A stretch of DNA of 64,000 nucleotides from Paenibacillus algorifonticola (GCF_000971975.1 NZ_LAQO01000001.1:186001-250000); one strand, 5' to 3'; positions 7,595-16,903 are shown, counted from the first letter of the stretch. Numbers and translations are program-made. The notes: generated from the sequence alone by a model not told the origin.

Positions 7595-8350
7595 TTATTG
7601 CAAATCTGTCCGTCGATAGGTGCGAAGCAGCTCCAGCTCATCAGCAGTCAATTCACGGTAGCTTCCCTCTTCAAGCTCAGGGTCAAGCGCCAGAGGGCCC
7701 ATGGCCACCCGCTTTAAATGGACGACCTGTTTGCCTACTGCCTCAAACATCCGCTTTACTTGATGGAATTTCCCTTCCATAATCGTTAGCGTAATCATCG
7801 ACATAATGCCCTCATCCGTCTGCTCTTGGCTCCGTACATTCAAACGGGCAGGCATCGTCACATACCCATCATCCAGCTCAACGCCCGCAGTGAACTGATC
7901 CTGGTCTGCACGCCCTACATTGCCTCGCACGACAGCCTCATACGTTTTGGGCACATGCTTGCGCGGCGACAGCAGCTCGTGGGCTAGCTGCCCGTCGTTG
8001 GTCAGCAGCAGCAGGCCAACCGTATCCTTGTCCAGACGCCCTACCGGAAACGGCTGAATCGCTTGATCCTCATTTTCGAGCAAATCGATGACCGTCTCGT
8101 CTTTACGATCCTCCGTCGCCGATACGACTCCTGCTGGCTTGTTCATCATAAAATAAGCGAATTCCCGGTAATTGACCTGTCGTCCTTCAAACCTGACCTC
8201 ATGCGTTTCGGGATTAATAATCATGCCGCTGTCCTTGACAACAGCTCCGTTAACCGTAACGAGTCCCTGCTTGACGTATTTTTTAATTTCACTTCTCGTG
8301 CCATTGCCCGTATGGGACAACAGCTTGTCCAGCCTTATTTTTGCTGCCAA
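7595..8350 (-). CDS. 16S rRNA pseudouridine synthase (RsuA family)
   Basis: A 251-residue enzyme that isomerises a uridine in rRNA. It has an N-terminal S4 RNA-binding domain (RLDKLLSHTGNGTRSEIKKY, GLVTVNGAVV) followed by the RsuA/RluB catalytic domain with the nucleophile Asp in PVGRLDKDTVGLLLLTNDG and the C-terminal EGKFHQVKRMFEAVG. Length and layout match RsuA relatives such as B. subtilis YtzG. The start is TTG (8350) behind GGAGGAGAG. A terminator-like stem lies between it and the upstream gene (8437), so it is probably transcribed separately. Confidence 0.88.
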   Translation of the reverse strand: MAAKIRLDKLLSHTGNGTRSEIKKYVKQGLVTVNGAVVKDSGMIINPETHEVRFEGRQVNYREFAYFMMNKPAGVVSATEDRKDETVIDLLENEDQAIQPFPVGRLDKDTVGLLLLTNDGQLAHELLSPRKHVPKTYEAVVRGNVGRADQDQFTAGVELDDGYVTMPARLNVRSQEQTDEGIMSMITLTIMEGKFHQVKRMFEAVGKQVVHLKRVAMGPLALDPELEEGSYRELTADELELLRTYRRTDLQ

Positions 8351-8394
8351 AACGATCTCTCCTCCAAATATCTTCTTCCCTCTTTATGCAACAA

Positions 8395-8430
8395 ACCCCC
8401 AAAGGCGCTCACTTGTGCGCCACTGGAGGT
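8395..8430 (-). terminator. Probable terminator after the (p)ppGpp synthetase gene
   Basis: Minus-strand ACCTCCAGTGGCGC...GCGCCTTTGGGGGT stem, followed by only a short T stretch, so termination may be partial. Confidence 0.55.
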
Positions 8431-8436
8431 TCGTTA

Positions 8437-9240
8437 TTAGCTTTGCGTACCCTTCTTCGCCCGCAAAACCGCCGCTTCAACGTCTAGAGCAAGCTGCTGG
8501 AGCCCAAACAAATCCTCCTGTTCCCACATTTCATTAAATTTCATTTGAAATTGGGCAGCCTCCCGAACGCGGTGGTAAAAATAAAGATCCTGTATCGTGC
8601 TGAGCACCTTGCTGACAACATTCGAGCTTTCCTCGAAGCCGCGCTGCGCATCCAAAATTTCATGGCGAATGCTCGACATCTCCTCATCAAGGGATGAGGC
8701 TGCCTCCGCCGCCTTTTTGAGACGCAGACGCACATCCTCAGGCAGGCTTTCCTTATATTTATAGTTCAGCGAGTGCTCGATCGTCGCCCAGAAATTCATC
8801 GCAAGCGTGCGAATCTGAATTTCTGCCAATACCTTTTTCTGACCGAGCGCCGTTTGGACAGGATATTCCACGATCATATGATAGCTTCGATAACCGCTAT
8901 CCTTGTAATTCGTAATATAATCCTTCTCATTCACAAGCTTCAAATCTTTGCGCGAACGAATTAATCCGGCCACCCGGTGAATATCATCGACGAACTGGCA
9001 CATAATGCGAATGCCTGCAATATCCTCAATCCCTTGCTCCAGCTGGTCCGCTGGCACATGCAGCCGCCTTGCCTTTTCCAAAACGCTCGAAACCTTCTTC
9101 ACTCGGCCTGTGACAAATTCAATTGGCGAATAGGATTCCCGCCTTTTCAGCTCTACGCGCAGCGTTTTAAATTTAACTTTGAGTTCTTCAACTGTTTGCT
9201 CGTAAGGCTGTAAAAATAGATTCCAGTCTCGTCCATCCAT
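8437..9240 (-). CDS. Small alarmone synthetase, RelQ/YjbM type
   Basis: A 267-residue single-domain GTP pyrophosphokinase that would make (p)ppGpp from ATP and GTP/GDP. It has only the RelA/SpoT synthetase fold: RRESYSPIEFVTGRVKK, the catalytic stretch IEDIAGIRIMCQFVDDIHRV, the substrate loop NYKDSGYRSYHMIVEYPV and IQIRTLAMNFWATIEHSL. No hydrolase (HD) or regulatory TGS/ACT domain is present. It is longer than B. subtilis YjbM (211) because of a helical C-terminal extension. The ATG has GAGGAGG eight bases upstream. It directly follows pyrD (18-bp gap), so the two are probably cotranscribed. Confidence 0.88.
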   Translation of the reverse strand: MDGRDWNLFLQPYEQTVEELKVKFKTLRVELKRRESYSPIEFVTGRVKKVSSVLEKARRLHVPADQLEQGIEDIAGIRIMCQFVDDIHRVAGLIRSRKDLKLVNEKDYITNYKDSGYRSYHMIVEYPVQTALGQKKVLAEIQIRTLAMNFWATIEHSLNYKYKESLPEDVRLRLKKAAEAASSLDEEMSSIRHEILDAQRGFEESSNVVSKVLSTIQDLYFYHRVREAAQFQMKFNEMWEQEDLFGLQQLALDVEAAVLRAKKGTQS

Positions 9241-9258
9241 CAGGGCCGCCTCCTCATC

Positions 9259-10356
9259 TTATCTATGGTCTGCGCCGATAGCCTCCGTTATGGTGCGGTA
9301 GCCATCTTTGCGCAGGCGCTCTTTCAAGCCGCTGGTCAATTCACGCAGCAAGCCTGGGCCCTTATATATTAGAGCCGTATATACTTCAACCAATGAGGCC
9401 CCAGCACGGATTTTATCGTATGCATCAGCTGCGGTGAAAATGCCTCCCGATCCAATGATCGGCAGCTTGCCCTCCGTCTGACGGTAAATCGCACGAATAA
9501 CCTCCGTTGATCGCTCGCGCAATGGCACGCCACTGAGACCGCCCATTTCCCCAGCGTTCGAATGGGTAAGTCCTGTGCGTGAAACGGTCGTATTTGTCGC
9601 AATAATGCCGGAAACTCCGCTATCCTTAATTGTGGCTACTGTCAGCTTAAGCTGTTCATCCGTCATGTCCGGAGCAATTTTGACAAGCACTGGCTTCGCG
9701 CTTTTACCTGATTTCGACGCCTGCTGCCGAATTTCCTCCAATACGGTATCAAGGAGCAGCCGCAGCTCGTCTCCATGCTGCAAGGCACGCAAATCCGGCG
9801 TATTCGGCGAGCTGATGTTGACGACAAAAAAATCGCCCTGCCCGTATAGCGCCTGAATGCATAAGCGATAATCCTCATGCGCAAGCTCGTTGGGCGTCAC
9901 TTTGTTTTTTCCGATATTTACAGCCAGCGGGATGCGGTGTATTTTGCGCTTGTTCAGCCGCTCCACCATCGCATCAACGCCATCATTATTGAAGCCCATC
10001 CGGTTAATTAGCGCTTCGTCCGGCGGAAGACGGAATAGTCTCGGCTGCTCATTGCCTGGCTGGCTTTTCGGAGTTACCGTTCCAACTTCCATAAAGCCGA
10101 AGCCGATGCTGGAAAAGCCGTCTGCTGCCTTCCCGTTCTTATCCAGCCCCGCCGCAAGCCCTACCGGATGCGGAAAGTGGATGCCGAATAAATCCACGGC
10201 AAGCTCCGGCGTCTCATTTACCCCGTACATCGCATGCATGATGCCCGTCATGCCTGGCACACGCCCAGCAGCATACAATCCATCTATAACCAAATGGTGG
10301 GCTTTCTCCGGATCCATGCGAAAAAATATCGGTTTACCCAATGAAGAATAAAGCAA
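9259..10356 (-). CDS. pyrD: Dihydroorotate dehydrogenase (quinone), class 2
   Basis: A 365-residue FMN enzyme that oxidises dihydroorotate to orotate in pyrimidine synthesis and passes electrons to quinone at the membrane. Class 2 features are the N-terminal helical extension (KPIFFRMDPEKAHHLVI), GLAAGLDKNG, INRMGFNNDG, the catalytic-Ser motif VNISSPNTPDLR, and GLSGVPLRERS plus GSGGIFTAADA for FMN phosphate. Class 1B enzymes (PyrD/PyrK, as in B. subtilis) lack the extension and use Cys. The start is TTG at 10356 with GGAGTGAG close upstream. It lies outside any pyr operon. Confidence 0.93.
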   Translation of the reverse strand: MLYSSLGKPIFFRMDPEKAHHLVIDGLYAAGRVPGMTGIMHAMYGVNETPELAVDLFGIHFPHPVGLAAGLDKNGKAADGFSSIGFGFMEVGTVTPKSQPGNEQPRLFRLPPDEALINRMGFNNDGVDAMVERLNKRKIHRIPLAVNIGKNKVTPNELAHEDYRLCIQALYGQGDFFVVNISSPNTPDLRALQHGDELRLLLDTVLEEIRQQASKSGKSAKPVLVKIAPDMTDEQLKLTVATIKDSGVSGIIATNTTVSRTGLTHSNAGEMGGLSGVPLRERSTEVIRAIYRQTEGKLPIIGSGGIFTAADAYDKIRAGASLVEVYTALIYKGPGLLRELTSGLKERLRKDGYRTITEAIGADHR

Positions 10357-10446
10357 TTATACTCACTCCGATCTGCAATAAATGTCCTACCCAATAGTGT
10401 AGCGTTTTTGCCGAGAAAAGAAAAGGGCAATACCACCCCTTTGTTA

Positions 10447-10475
10447 TTGCGGCAGTTTCCGAAAACGATTACAAT
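10447..10475 (+). promoter_or_regulatory. Candidate sigma-A promoter for the 46-residue membrane peptide gene
   Basis: TTGCGG (10447-10452), 17-bp spacer, TACAAT (10470-10475), about 40 bp before the start codon. Confidence 0.45.
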
Positions 10476-10515
10476 ATGACTATATTCCTTATTTATTAGA
10501 AAGAGGTTGATGGCC

Positions 10516-10656
10516 ATGAGTTCACCCAAACGCAAACCGCCCACAGTTAAAGCAAAAGCGCCTGAAGAAGTCAATAAGAAAGCACTCGTCTGGATAGGCG
10601 CTGCTATTGGAGTTGTCATTGTCGCCGTCACCGTCCTGTTGTTGGTTAGCGGTTAA
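10516..10656 (+). CDS. Small single-span membrane protein, unknown
   Basis: A 46-residue open frame: a basic, proline-rich N-terminus (SSPKRKPPTVKAKAPEEVNK) then one transmembrane helix (ALVWIGAAIGVVIVAVTVLL). It should insert with its charged N-terminus in the cytosol. The ATG at 10516 has GAAAGAGG nine bases upstream; a second ATG at 10510 would add two residues but sits too near that site. Its stop codon directly abuts the convergent L,D-transpeptidase stop at 10657. I do not recognise the family; the promoter candidate and ribosome site support it as real. Confidence 0.65.
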   Translation: MSSPKRKPPTVKAKAPEEVNKKALVWIGAAIGVVIVAVTVLLLVSG

Positions 10657-12072
10657 TCAGCCCAGCCAGTGATACACTTTACCGGGATTCGTCTCGTCCT
10701 GACTCGGATTCAGCTTGAAGCGCTCCTCGGATTCCGAAATTTTGGACGGCAGAGTCCCGTTTTTAATTTTTACGACCGTACCCATCGGTACCAGATCAAA
10801 CAGCTCCTCCACATCCTGCTTCCCCATACGAATACATCCAAGCGATTCATCCTGTCCAAGGCTATCCGGCTCATCCGTCCCATGGATGGCATAAAGCGTA
10901 CTGGAAAGCGTCATACCCCGGCTGCCGAACTGACCATTATCGCGCCCATTCGGATTTTTCACTTTCTCGCTAATATAAAAGCTGCCTTCCGGCGTTTTGT
11001 CGCCACCAAGCCCAACCTTGAAGCTGCGGACGATAATGTCGCCACTTACAACTGCGAGTCTGTACGTTGATTTATCCACGACGATTTCAAGCGGCTTGCG
11101 CCAGGTTTGGTCCACTCCGCCTACTAGTTGATCCGTATTGCTTTGCATATACTGCGATTCACGTTGCCCTGAATCTGTCTTTGGCTTGTCGCCCGCTGAT
11201 TCATTTGGCGACTGCGTAGGCTGTTTGTCCTCTGACTGATCCGATTTCATTGCGGCAACGAGCGGCTTAAACATCTCCTTCATCCCAGATGCGTCTCCAG
11301 CCAAAACATTGTTTGGGTAGGGCTTAATGAGATCATCCAGCTTTTCCGGCCACTTCTCGTGCAACCGCTTATAATGATAGATGGCGCTGGCAAGCGTCCA
11401 ACGAACCTCCTGCTGCTCACTCCACGCCTTGAACTTCGTTTTCACCGTGGAAGCATCAGCCGGCTTGCAGCTGCACACTCCGCCATCGAGCATTTTCACT
11501 TCCATCGGCACATAATCGGACTGCTGCTCCACCGACATCAGCAGCCTGCGATTGCCTGTCCATCTGCGCCAACCCTCCTGCTCCTCCAGCTTGACTACAG
11601 CCGCTACAGACGGCCGCTTGTTCCAGGACAGCAGCTCTTCCCAAGCGCTTCCGATCGGATTGCGTTCGCCCTTGTCCGTCAGCACAACGCCGAAGGTCGG
11701 GTCAATGGGCGCATCGATGACAGCAGCCGTTCCTGCCGCAGCGGGATCAGCCAGCTTGCTTGCGTTCGAAGGCATGACCATTAGCAGCAGTGCAATCGAA
11801 ATCGCGCCCATAATCGCGCGGCGAATCATCCTTTTTTTACGCTGCTGACGATTCCATTCCTCCAGCATTTCCTGCGGGCTTTCCGCTAGAGGATGAGGCT
11901 TGCGCTCAAACGCCTCGTAAATTTCCCCTGCTTGAATGAAGCAATAATTCGCTTTCGCCGTTTTATCCAATTGCAAATATTGCTTGCCCAGCAAATACCA
12001 AGCCATTTTATTGTCAGGATGATTTCTTACATATTGTTTCAGATAGAGGTTGTCCTCTAATTGCTCCATCAT
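10657..12072 (-). CDS. Membrane-anchored L,D-transpeptidase (YkuD domain)
   Basis: A 471-residue cell-wall enzyme. Residues 1-60 resemble a TPR pair (AWYLLGKQYLQLDKTAKANY), followed by a basic patch and one membrane helix (RRAIMGAISIALLLMVMPSN, about 83-102), an extracytoplasmic linker rich in Gln/Ser/Lys, and a C-terminal YkuD domain with His397 (IHGTDEPDSLG) and the nucleophile Cys413 in SLGCIRM. Such enzymes form 3-3 peptidoglycan crosslinks or tether proteins. The cytosolic TPR-like segment in front of the anchor is uncommon. Start ATG at 12072 (a second at 12069) behind GAGGGGGG. Confidence 0.88.
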   Translation of the reverse strand: MMEQLEDNLYLKQYVRNHPDNKMAWYLLGKQYLQLDKTAKANYCFIQAGEIYEAFERKPHPLAESPQEMLEEWNRQQRKKRMIRRAIMGAISIALLLMVMPSNASKLADPAAAGTAAVIDAPIDPTFGVVLTDKGERNPIGSAWEELLSWNKRPSVAAVVKLEEQEGWRRWTGNRRLLMSVEQQSDYVPMEVKMLDGGVCSCKPADASTVKTKFKAWSEQQEVRWTLASAIYHYKRLHEKWPEKLDDLIKPYPNNVLAGDASGMKEMFKPLVAAMKSDQSEDKQPTQSPNESAGDKPKTDSGQRESQYMQSNTDQLVGGVDQTWRKPLEIVVDKSTYRLAVVSGDIIVRSFKVGLGGDKTPEGSFYISEKVKNPNGRDNGQFGSRGMTLSSTLYAIHGTDEPDSLGQDESLGCIRMGKQDVEELFDLVPMGTVVKIKNGTLPSKISESEERFKLNPSQDETNPGKVYHWLG

Positions 12073-12128
12073 TAACCCCCCTCAAAGTCCAATACCACTA
12101 TATCGGCAGCATTTACCTTTTTTTTGAC

Positions 12129-12229
12129 TCGAGCGTAAACGGCTTTGTCTTCCTTCGGTGACAAAAGCTCGTTTCGCGTAGAAATAGAAGCCGAATAATA
12201 AGTGTTAGCCTTATCCATTCTTCTATTTC
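12129..12229 (+). repeat. Two-hairpin intergenic repeat, copy D1
   Basis: About 100 bp. The first hairpin starts at GAGCGTAAACGGCTTTGTC and closes with GACAAAAGC...CGTTTCGCG. The second hairpin runs GAAATAGAAG...CTTCTATTTC. It belongs to the same family as the copies at 49041, 56115, 56214 and 62590. Relative to them the second stem reads AGAAG/CTTCT instead of ATAAG/CTTAT, a paired change that keeps the stem. It lies between the L,D-transpeptidase and ferredoxin genes. Confidence 0.8.
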
Positions 12230-12264
12230 AAGCGTAAACGGCTTTGCCTTCCTTCTATTTAAAG
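12230..12264 (+). repeat. Truncated repeat, copy D2
   Basis: AAGCGTAAACGGCTTTGCC matches the first arm of the repeat, joined head-to-tail to D1. The second arm and second hairpin are missing. Confidence 0.65.
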
Positions 12265-12278
12265 CTCCTTTTGCACAC

Positions 12279-12328
12279 AAAAAAAGCTCCCCAACTACGC
12301 AGTGCAACTTCTGCATAGTTGGGGAGCT
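12279..12328 (-). terminator. Strong terminator after the ferredoxin gene
   Basis: Inverted repeat AGCTCCCCAACTA(C)GCAG...CTGCATAGTTGGGGAGCT, with a run of seven T on the minus strand. Confidence 0.9.
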
Positions 12329-12344
12329 TAGGTCTAAGCCGGAT

Positions 12345-12578
<234 letters not shown>

Positions 12579-12709
12579 TCAAACTACCTCCCATAAAGTG
12601 ACGGAATAATGCCGCTATATAGCTTGTCTTCCGTTAATGACATCATAATAATAAAGCTTCATTCATCAATATATACCATCATTCAGCCTTTGGCAACCTG
12701 ACACTCCGA

Positions 12710-13978
12710 TTAAAAATCTTCCTTTTGTAGCGAAGTGCCCCGCAGCCGTTTATTGCGAATAAGCGCTGAAGGATCATCGCTGAGCATCCCTGCTGTTAAT
12801 ACCGCATCCTCGCCAAACTTGTCCCGCAGCAAGTCCATCGTCTTTGTCAGCGCTTCCTTCCGTGGCTGCTCCTCATAATTGAATAAATCCAGTTGAACGG
12901 CTGTATCGCCCTCAGGTGACAAATTTTGCAGCGTTACCCCGAGCAGCCTCACCGGTTCTCCCTCCGTCCAATGCTTGTCAAACAAGCGGCACGCTTCCTG
13001 AAAAATATCTTCCATCGCATGCGTTGGCGAGCGAAACGTATTCGAACGGGTAATGGTCGACATATCCGGCCTGCGAACCGTAATTTGCACCGTAAGCGCC
13101 ATCAGCTTCTGCCTTCTGAGCCGCCGTGCTGTCTGATCCGACAGGTTAAGCAGAACACGATGAATATCTTCCTTTACGATAAAATCCTTCGGCAGCGTCG
13201 TCGTATGCCCGATCGACTTGTTCACTTCCCGCTCTCCATTAACAGGAGAGTGGTCAATACCATTAGCCGCCCCTTTCATCCATGTACCGACGATGCCGAA
13301 CTGCTTTATCAGCAGCCGCTCGTCCGTATCTGCAAGCTGTCCAATTGTGCGAATATTGAGCCGCGCCAGCTTGTCTGCCGTCTTTTTCCCAATCCCGAAC
13401 AACACGCCGCACGGCTTATCCCATAGCAGCTCAGGCACATCACGCAGCCGCAGTACCGTCATCCCATTCGGTTTCTTCATATCCGAGGCCATCTTCGCCA
13501 GCAGCTTATTCGGGGCAATGCCAATGGAGCAGGGCAACTGCCACTCGGTACGGATACGCTCCTGCAAAACGCTGGCAATTTCCAGCGGCGTTCCGAATAT
13601 TTTTGACCCCGTTATGTCCATATAGCATTCATCTATAGAAACGGCTTCCACCAGATCCGTATAGCTTCTGGCAAGCGTCATGAAGCCACGTGAATATTTG
13701 CGGTATAATTCGAAGTCCGGCTGAATAAGGATTAGTTCAGGACAACGTCTGAGCCCCTCGCGCACCGTCATGCCCGTCTTGACCCCAAGCCTTCTGGCTG
13801 TATAAGAGCAGGTGACGATAATGCCCTTGCGAAGCTCCACACTGCCAGCAACGGCTGTTGGTTTATTTTTATATTTATCCGGCTCCTCCGCCTCATGGAC
13901 AGAGCAGTAGAAGGCATTCATATCCAGATGCAAAATGACGCGGCCCTTCGCCGGATAATGCTCATTCGTATTCGTCAT
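12710..13978 (-). CDS. dinB: DNA polymerase IV (Y-family)
   Basis: An error-prone translesion polymerase, 422 residues from the preferred start. It has palm/fingers motifs LHLDMNAFYCSVHEAEEP (catalytic Asp), YTARRLGVKTGM, the second catalytic pair in EAVSIDECYMDITG, and IGIAPNKLLAKMASDMKKPNG; then the HhH thumb (LFGIGKKTADKLARLNI) and the little finger domain. An upstream GTG at 14029 would add 17 residues but has no ribosome site, so the ATG at 13978 (weak GGTGG upstream) is chosen. I found no convincing LexA/DinR box in front of it. It is transcribed divergently from cimA. Confidence 0.92.
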   Translation of the reverse strand: MTNTNEHYPAKGRVILHLDMNAFYCSVHEAEEPDKYKNKPTAVAGSVELRKGIIVTCSYTARRLGVKTGMTVREGLRRCPELILIQPDFELYRKYSRGFMTLARSYTDLVEAVSIDECYMDITGSKIFGTPLEIASVLQERIRTEWQLPCSIGIAPNKLLAKMASDMKKPNGMTVLRLRDVPELLWDKPCGVLFGIGKKTADKLARLNIRTIGQLADTDERLLIKQFGIVGTWMKGAANGIDHSPVNGEREVNKSIGHTTTLPKDFIVKEDIHRVLLNLSDQTARRLRRQKLMALTVQITVRRPDMSTITRSNTFRSPTHAMEDIFQEACRLFDKHWTEGEPVRLLGVTLQNLSPEGDTAVQLDLFNYEEQPRKEALTKTMDLLRDKFGEDAVLTAGMLSDDPSALIRNKRLRGTSLQKEDF

Positions 13979-14126
13979 TGTAGGGTTCCACCACCTGCGA
14001 GGAGATCCGCCTGAACGATAGGTCTCCACCGTTGTTTATTTGTACTTATCAGCATACCGCTGCCGATGTAGCAAGTCAATTGAACACCTGCGAACTGCAA
14101 AAGTCACAAAAAAGTAAAGGCTCCCC

Positions 14127-14155
14127 TCTACATTCCAGTCAACTAGTGTTATAAT
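14127..14155 (+). promoter_or_regulatory. Candidate sigma-A promoter of cimA
   Basis: TCTACA (14127-14132), 17 bp, TATAAT (14150-14155), about 50 bp before the cimA start. A second TATAAT at 14163-14168 has no matching -35. Confidence 0.5.
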
Positions 14156-14205
14156 AATTCATTATAATTGTAAAGGCTATCAGTGAAGAAGGAGGCCTTC
14201 TGGCC

Positions 14206-15819
14206 ATGACAATGAATTTAACTATTTTTGACACGACGCTGCGTGATGGTACGCAAGGAGAAGGCATCAGCCTATCAGCGGAGGACAAGCTGAAGATTGC
14301 ATTAAAGCTTGATGCACTAGGCGTTCATTATATTGAGGGCGGCAACCCGGGAAGCAATAGCAAGGATATTGAGTTTTTTGAGCGCATTAAAGCGTATAAT
14401 TTGCAAGCGAAGATTACGGCATTCGGCAGCACCAGACGCAAGTTCAGTCTGGCTCACCAGGATGCTAATTTGCTGAGAATTAAAGAATCTGGCGTTCATG
14501 CAGCGACGCTCGTCGGAAAATCTTGGGATTTTCACGTACACACCGCTCTGCAAACGACGCTTGAAGAAAACATAGCTATGGTCTACGACTCGCTTGCTTT
14601 CCTTAAACATAATGGCATTGAAGCGATGTTTGATGCCGAGCATTTCTTCGACGGCTACAAGCATAACCCGGAATACGCGCTGGCTGTACTGCGCAAGGCG
14701 CAGGAAGCGGGAACGGACTGGCTTGTGCTTTGTGATACAAACGGCGGCACGCTGCCAGGCGAAATTCACGAAATTGTGTCGCGCGTCCGTACCGAGCTGA
14801 ATGCACCAATTGGCATTCATACGCATAACGACTGTGAGCTGGCAGTTGCCAACTCGCTTGCAGCGATTCAAGCCGGAGCCCGTCAAGTACAAGGCACGAT
14901 TAATGGATATGGCGAACGCTGCGGCAATGCCAATCTTTGTTCGATTATTCCAAATTTGCAGCTTAAAATGGGCTATAACTGCTTGCCAGATGACAAGCTG
15001 AGCTTGCTAACGGGAACCGCACGTTTTGTCAGTGAGATTGCCAACGTTCATATGCCTGTAGGACAGCCTTATGTCGGCAATGCAGCTTTCGCTCATAAAG
15101 GCGGCATCCACGTTTCGGCTATTATGAAGGATTCCAAAACCTATGAGCATATCGCGCCGGAACTCGTAGGCAACAAGCAGCGTATTCTCGTCTCCGAGCT
15201 GGCCGGTCAAAGCAACATCATTTCCAAGGCGCAGGAGCTTGGCCTGGATGTGAATGCCAACAACGAGAAAACGAAGCAAATTATGGAGCGGATTAAAGAT
15301 TTGGAGCATCAAGGCTATCAATTTGAAGGTGCTGATGCATCGCTTGAGCTGCTGCTTAGAGAAGCTTTTGGCGAGGCTGAAGAAGTTTTCACGGTCGAGT
15401 CCTTTAAAATGCTGGTGGAAAACTCTCAAGGTACGCTTCGTACGGAGGCGATCGTCAAGCTGAACGTTGGCGGCGAACAGGTTTATACTGCTGCTGAGGG
15501 CAACGGTCCTGTCAATGCGCTCGATAACGCCCTAAGAAAGGCGCTCGTGCAGTTTTATCCAAAAATCAAGCAGATTCATTTGTCCGACTACAAAGTTCGC
15601 GTAATCGACGAGAAAGACGCTACAGCAGCTAAAGTACGCGTGCTTGTAGAGTCTACCAGCATCGACAACACATGGAGCACCGTAGGCGTTTCCAGCAATG
15701 TAATCGAAGCAAGCTGGGAAGCGTTGGTTGACGGCATTCGCTACGCCCTATTGAATATGGGCAAACTAGATGCCATTGATGTCCCCGTCACCGAGCAGCA
15801 TGGACTAGTAAACCACTAA
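14206..15819 (+). CDS. cimA: (R)-citramalate synthase
   Basis: A 537-residue DRE-TIM metallolyase that condenses pyruvate with acetyl-CoA to citramalate, the first step of threonine-independent isoleucine synthesis. It has FDTTLRDGTQGEGISLS at the N-terminus, HTHNDCELAVANSLAAI with the metal-binding HxH, and GYGERCGNANLCSIIPNLQL. A long C-terminal regulatory LeuA-dimer domain (from about 390) should sense isoleucine. FGSTRRK and DTNGGTLP support citramalate rather than isopropylmalate synthase. The ATG has AGGAGG ten bases upstream; a terminator follows. Confidence 0.92.
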   Translation: MTMNLTIFDTTLRDGTQGEGISLSAEDKLKIALKLDALGVHYIEGGNPGSNSKDIEFFERIKAYNLQAKITAFGSTRRKFSLAHQDANLLRIKESGVHAATLVGKSWDFHVHTALQTTLEENIAMVYDSLAFLKHNGIEAMFDAEHFFDGYKHNPEYALAVLRKAQEAGTDWLVLCDTNGGTLPGEIHEIVSRVRTELNAPIGIHTHNDCELAVANSLAAIQAGARQVQGTINGYGERCGNANLCSIIPNLQLKMGYNCLPDDKLSLLTGTARFVSEIANVHMPVGQPYVGNAAFAHKGGIHVSAIMKDSKTYEHIAPELVGNKQRILVSELAGQSNIISKAQELGLDVNANNEKTKQIMERIKDLEHQGYQFEGADASLELLLREAFGEAEEVFTVESFKMLVENSQGTLRTEAIVKLNVGGEQVYTAAEGNGPVNALDNALRKALVQFYPKIKQIHLSDYKVRVIDEKDATAAKVRVLVESTSIDNTWSTVGVSSNVIEASWEALVDGIRYALLNMGKLDAIDVPVTEQHGLVNH

Positions 15820-15851
15820 TTCCGCGCATAATGGTTAACTGAACAATAATA

Positions 15852-15905
15852 AAGGGCATTCCCCAAGCCATGAGTAAGAACTGGCTAGCAGGAATGCCCT
15901 TTTTT
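15852..15905 (+). terminator. Terminator after cimA (probably bidirectional)
   Basis: AAGGGCATTCC...GGAATGCCCTT stem with a T run; the other side faces the convergent DMT transporter gene. Confidence 0.88.
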
Positions 15906-15967
15906 ATATAGTTAAAATGATCGAACGCTTTCTTTTTTGCAGACAGCAGCTTCTCTTGTGCTTCCTC

Positions 15968-16879
15968 TTAAACGCCTGCCTCAGCAGCAACTGCTGTTTG
16001 CCGTGCTCTCAGTCGGAAAAACATGCCCATGCCGGCAATCGTCAAAAAGCTGCCAATCATCTGCGCAGTGCCTAAATACTCATTAAGTAGAAAATAAGCC
16101 AAAATCATCGCCAGCACCGGCTCGCCGATAATCGCCATCGAAACGTTCGTTGCCCCAATATGCTTCAGCAGCATATTAAAAACCAAATGTCCGAAGATCG
16201 TCGGAATAATCGCCAGCAAGGCGAAATACATCCATTCCTCCGCAGCATACCCCGTCAATGCAATTTGATTGACGAGATTGTAAACGAACATGACCGTTCC
16301 TGCGATCAAAAATACGATTAAACTGTACAGATTCGAGGGCAGGCTCCTGCTAACCTGTTGCCCAGCTATCATATACACGGCAACCGCCATCGTTCCAAGC
16401 AAGGACAATAAATCGCCAAATAATGCCTCGCGTGAAATACCGATATCGCCCCAAGCGATAACGAAGGAGCCCAGTACCGCCATCGCCATACAAAGGCTGC
16501 CCGCTATCGTCGATCGCTCTTTAAATAGAAGAAAAGAGCCAAGCATAACAAAAAATGGCTGCAGCGTTATAAATACCATTGAGCTCGCAACAGACGTATA
16601 TTTCAGCGATTCCATCCACAGCAAAAAATGCAGACCGAGAAAAAAGCCTGCGCAACTTAAAACCATCCACTCCTTGCGGGTTAGACGAATCGTCCGAAGC
16701 ACCTTCCACGGTACAAGCGGCAGCATAATAACGACGGTAATAAACAGCCGATACATACCCGCCACCGAGGAGGGCGCACTCGAAAACTTAATAATAATCG
16801 ACGATATCGCTACAGCCAAAACGGCAATAAGCAGCCAAGCATACGGGTGAAGCCATAATTTCTTCTGTTCAGTATTCAT
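15968..16879 (-). CDS. EamA/DMT-family transporter
   Basis: A 303-residue membrane protein with ten predicted helices arranged as two EamA repeats. Its features are the N-terminal WLLIAVLAVAISSIIIKFSS, the LHFLLWMESLKYTSVASSMV segment typical of RhaT/YdcZ-like drug/metabolite transporters, and the C-terminal IGEPVLAMILAYFLLNEYLG. The substrate cannot be predicted. The ATG at 16879 has GGGAG 11 bases upstream. The ResA-like gene lies 25 bp upstream, so cotranscription is likely. Confidence 0.88.
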   Translation of the reverse strand: MNTEQKKLWLHPYAWLLIAVLAVAISSIIIKFSSAPSSVAGMYRLFITVVIMLPLVPWKVLRTIRLTRKEWMVLSCAGFFLGLHFLLWMESLKYTSVASSMVFITLQPFFVMLGSFLLFKERSTIAGSLCMAMAVLGSFVIAWGDIGISREALFGDLLSLLGTMAVAVYMIAGQQVSRSLPSNLYSLIVFLIAGTVMFVYNLVNQIALTGYAAEEWMYFALLAIIPTIFGHLVFNMLLKHIGATNVSMAIIGEPVLAMILAYFLLNEYLGTAQMIGSFLTIAGMGMFFRLRARQTAVAAEAGV

Positions 16880-16903
16880 GATCGTGCGGACTCCCTAATT
16901 TGC

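Noticed and set aside
12113..12316. Minus-strand frame next to ferredoxin
   Set aside because: It consists of repeat copies D1/D2 and the ferredoxin terminator.
14078..14098. LexA/DinR box upstream of dinB
   Set aside because: GAAC half sites are direct repeats and spaced by six bases, not the inverted GAAC-N4-GTTC arrangement.
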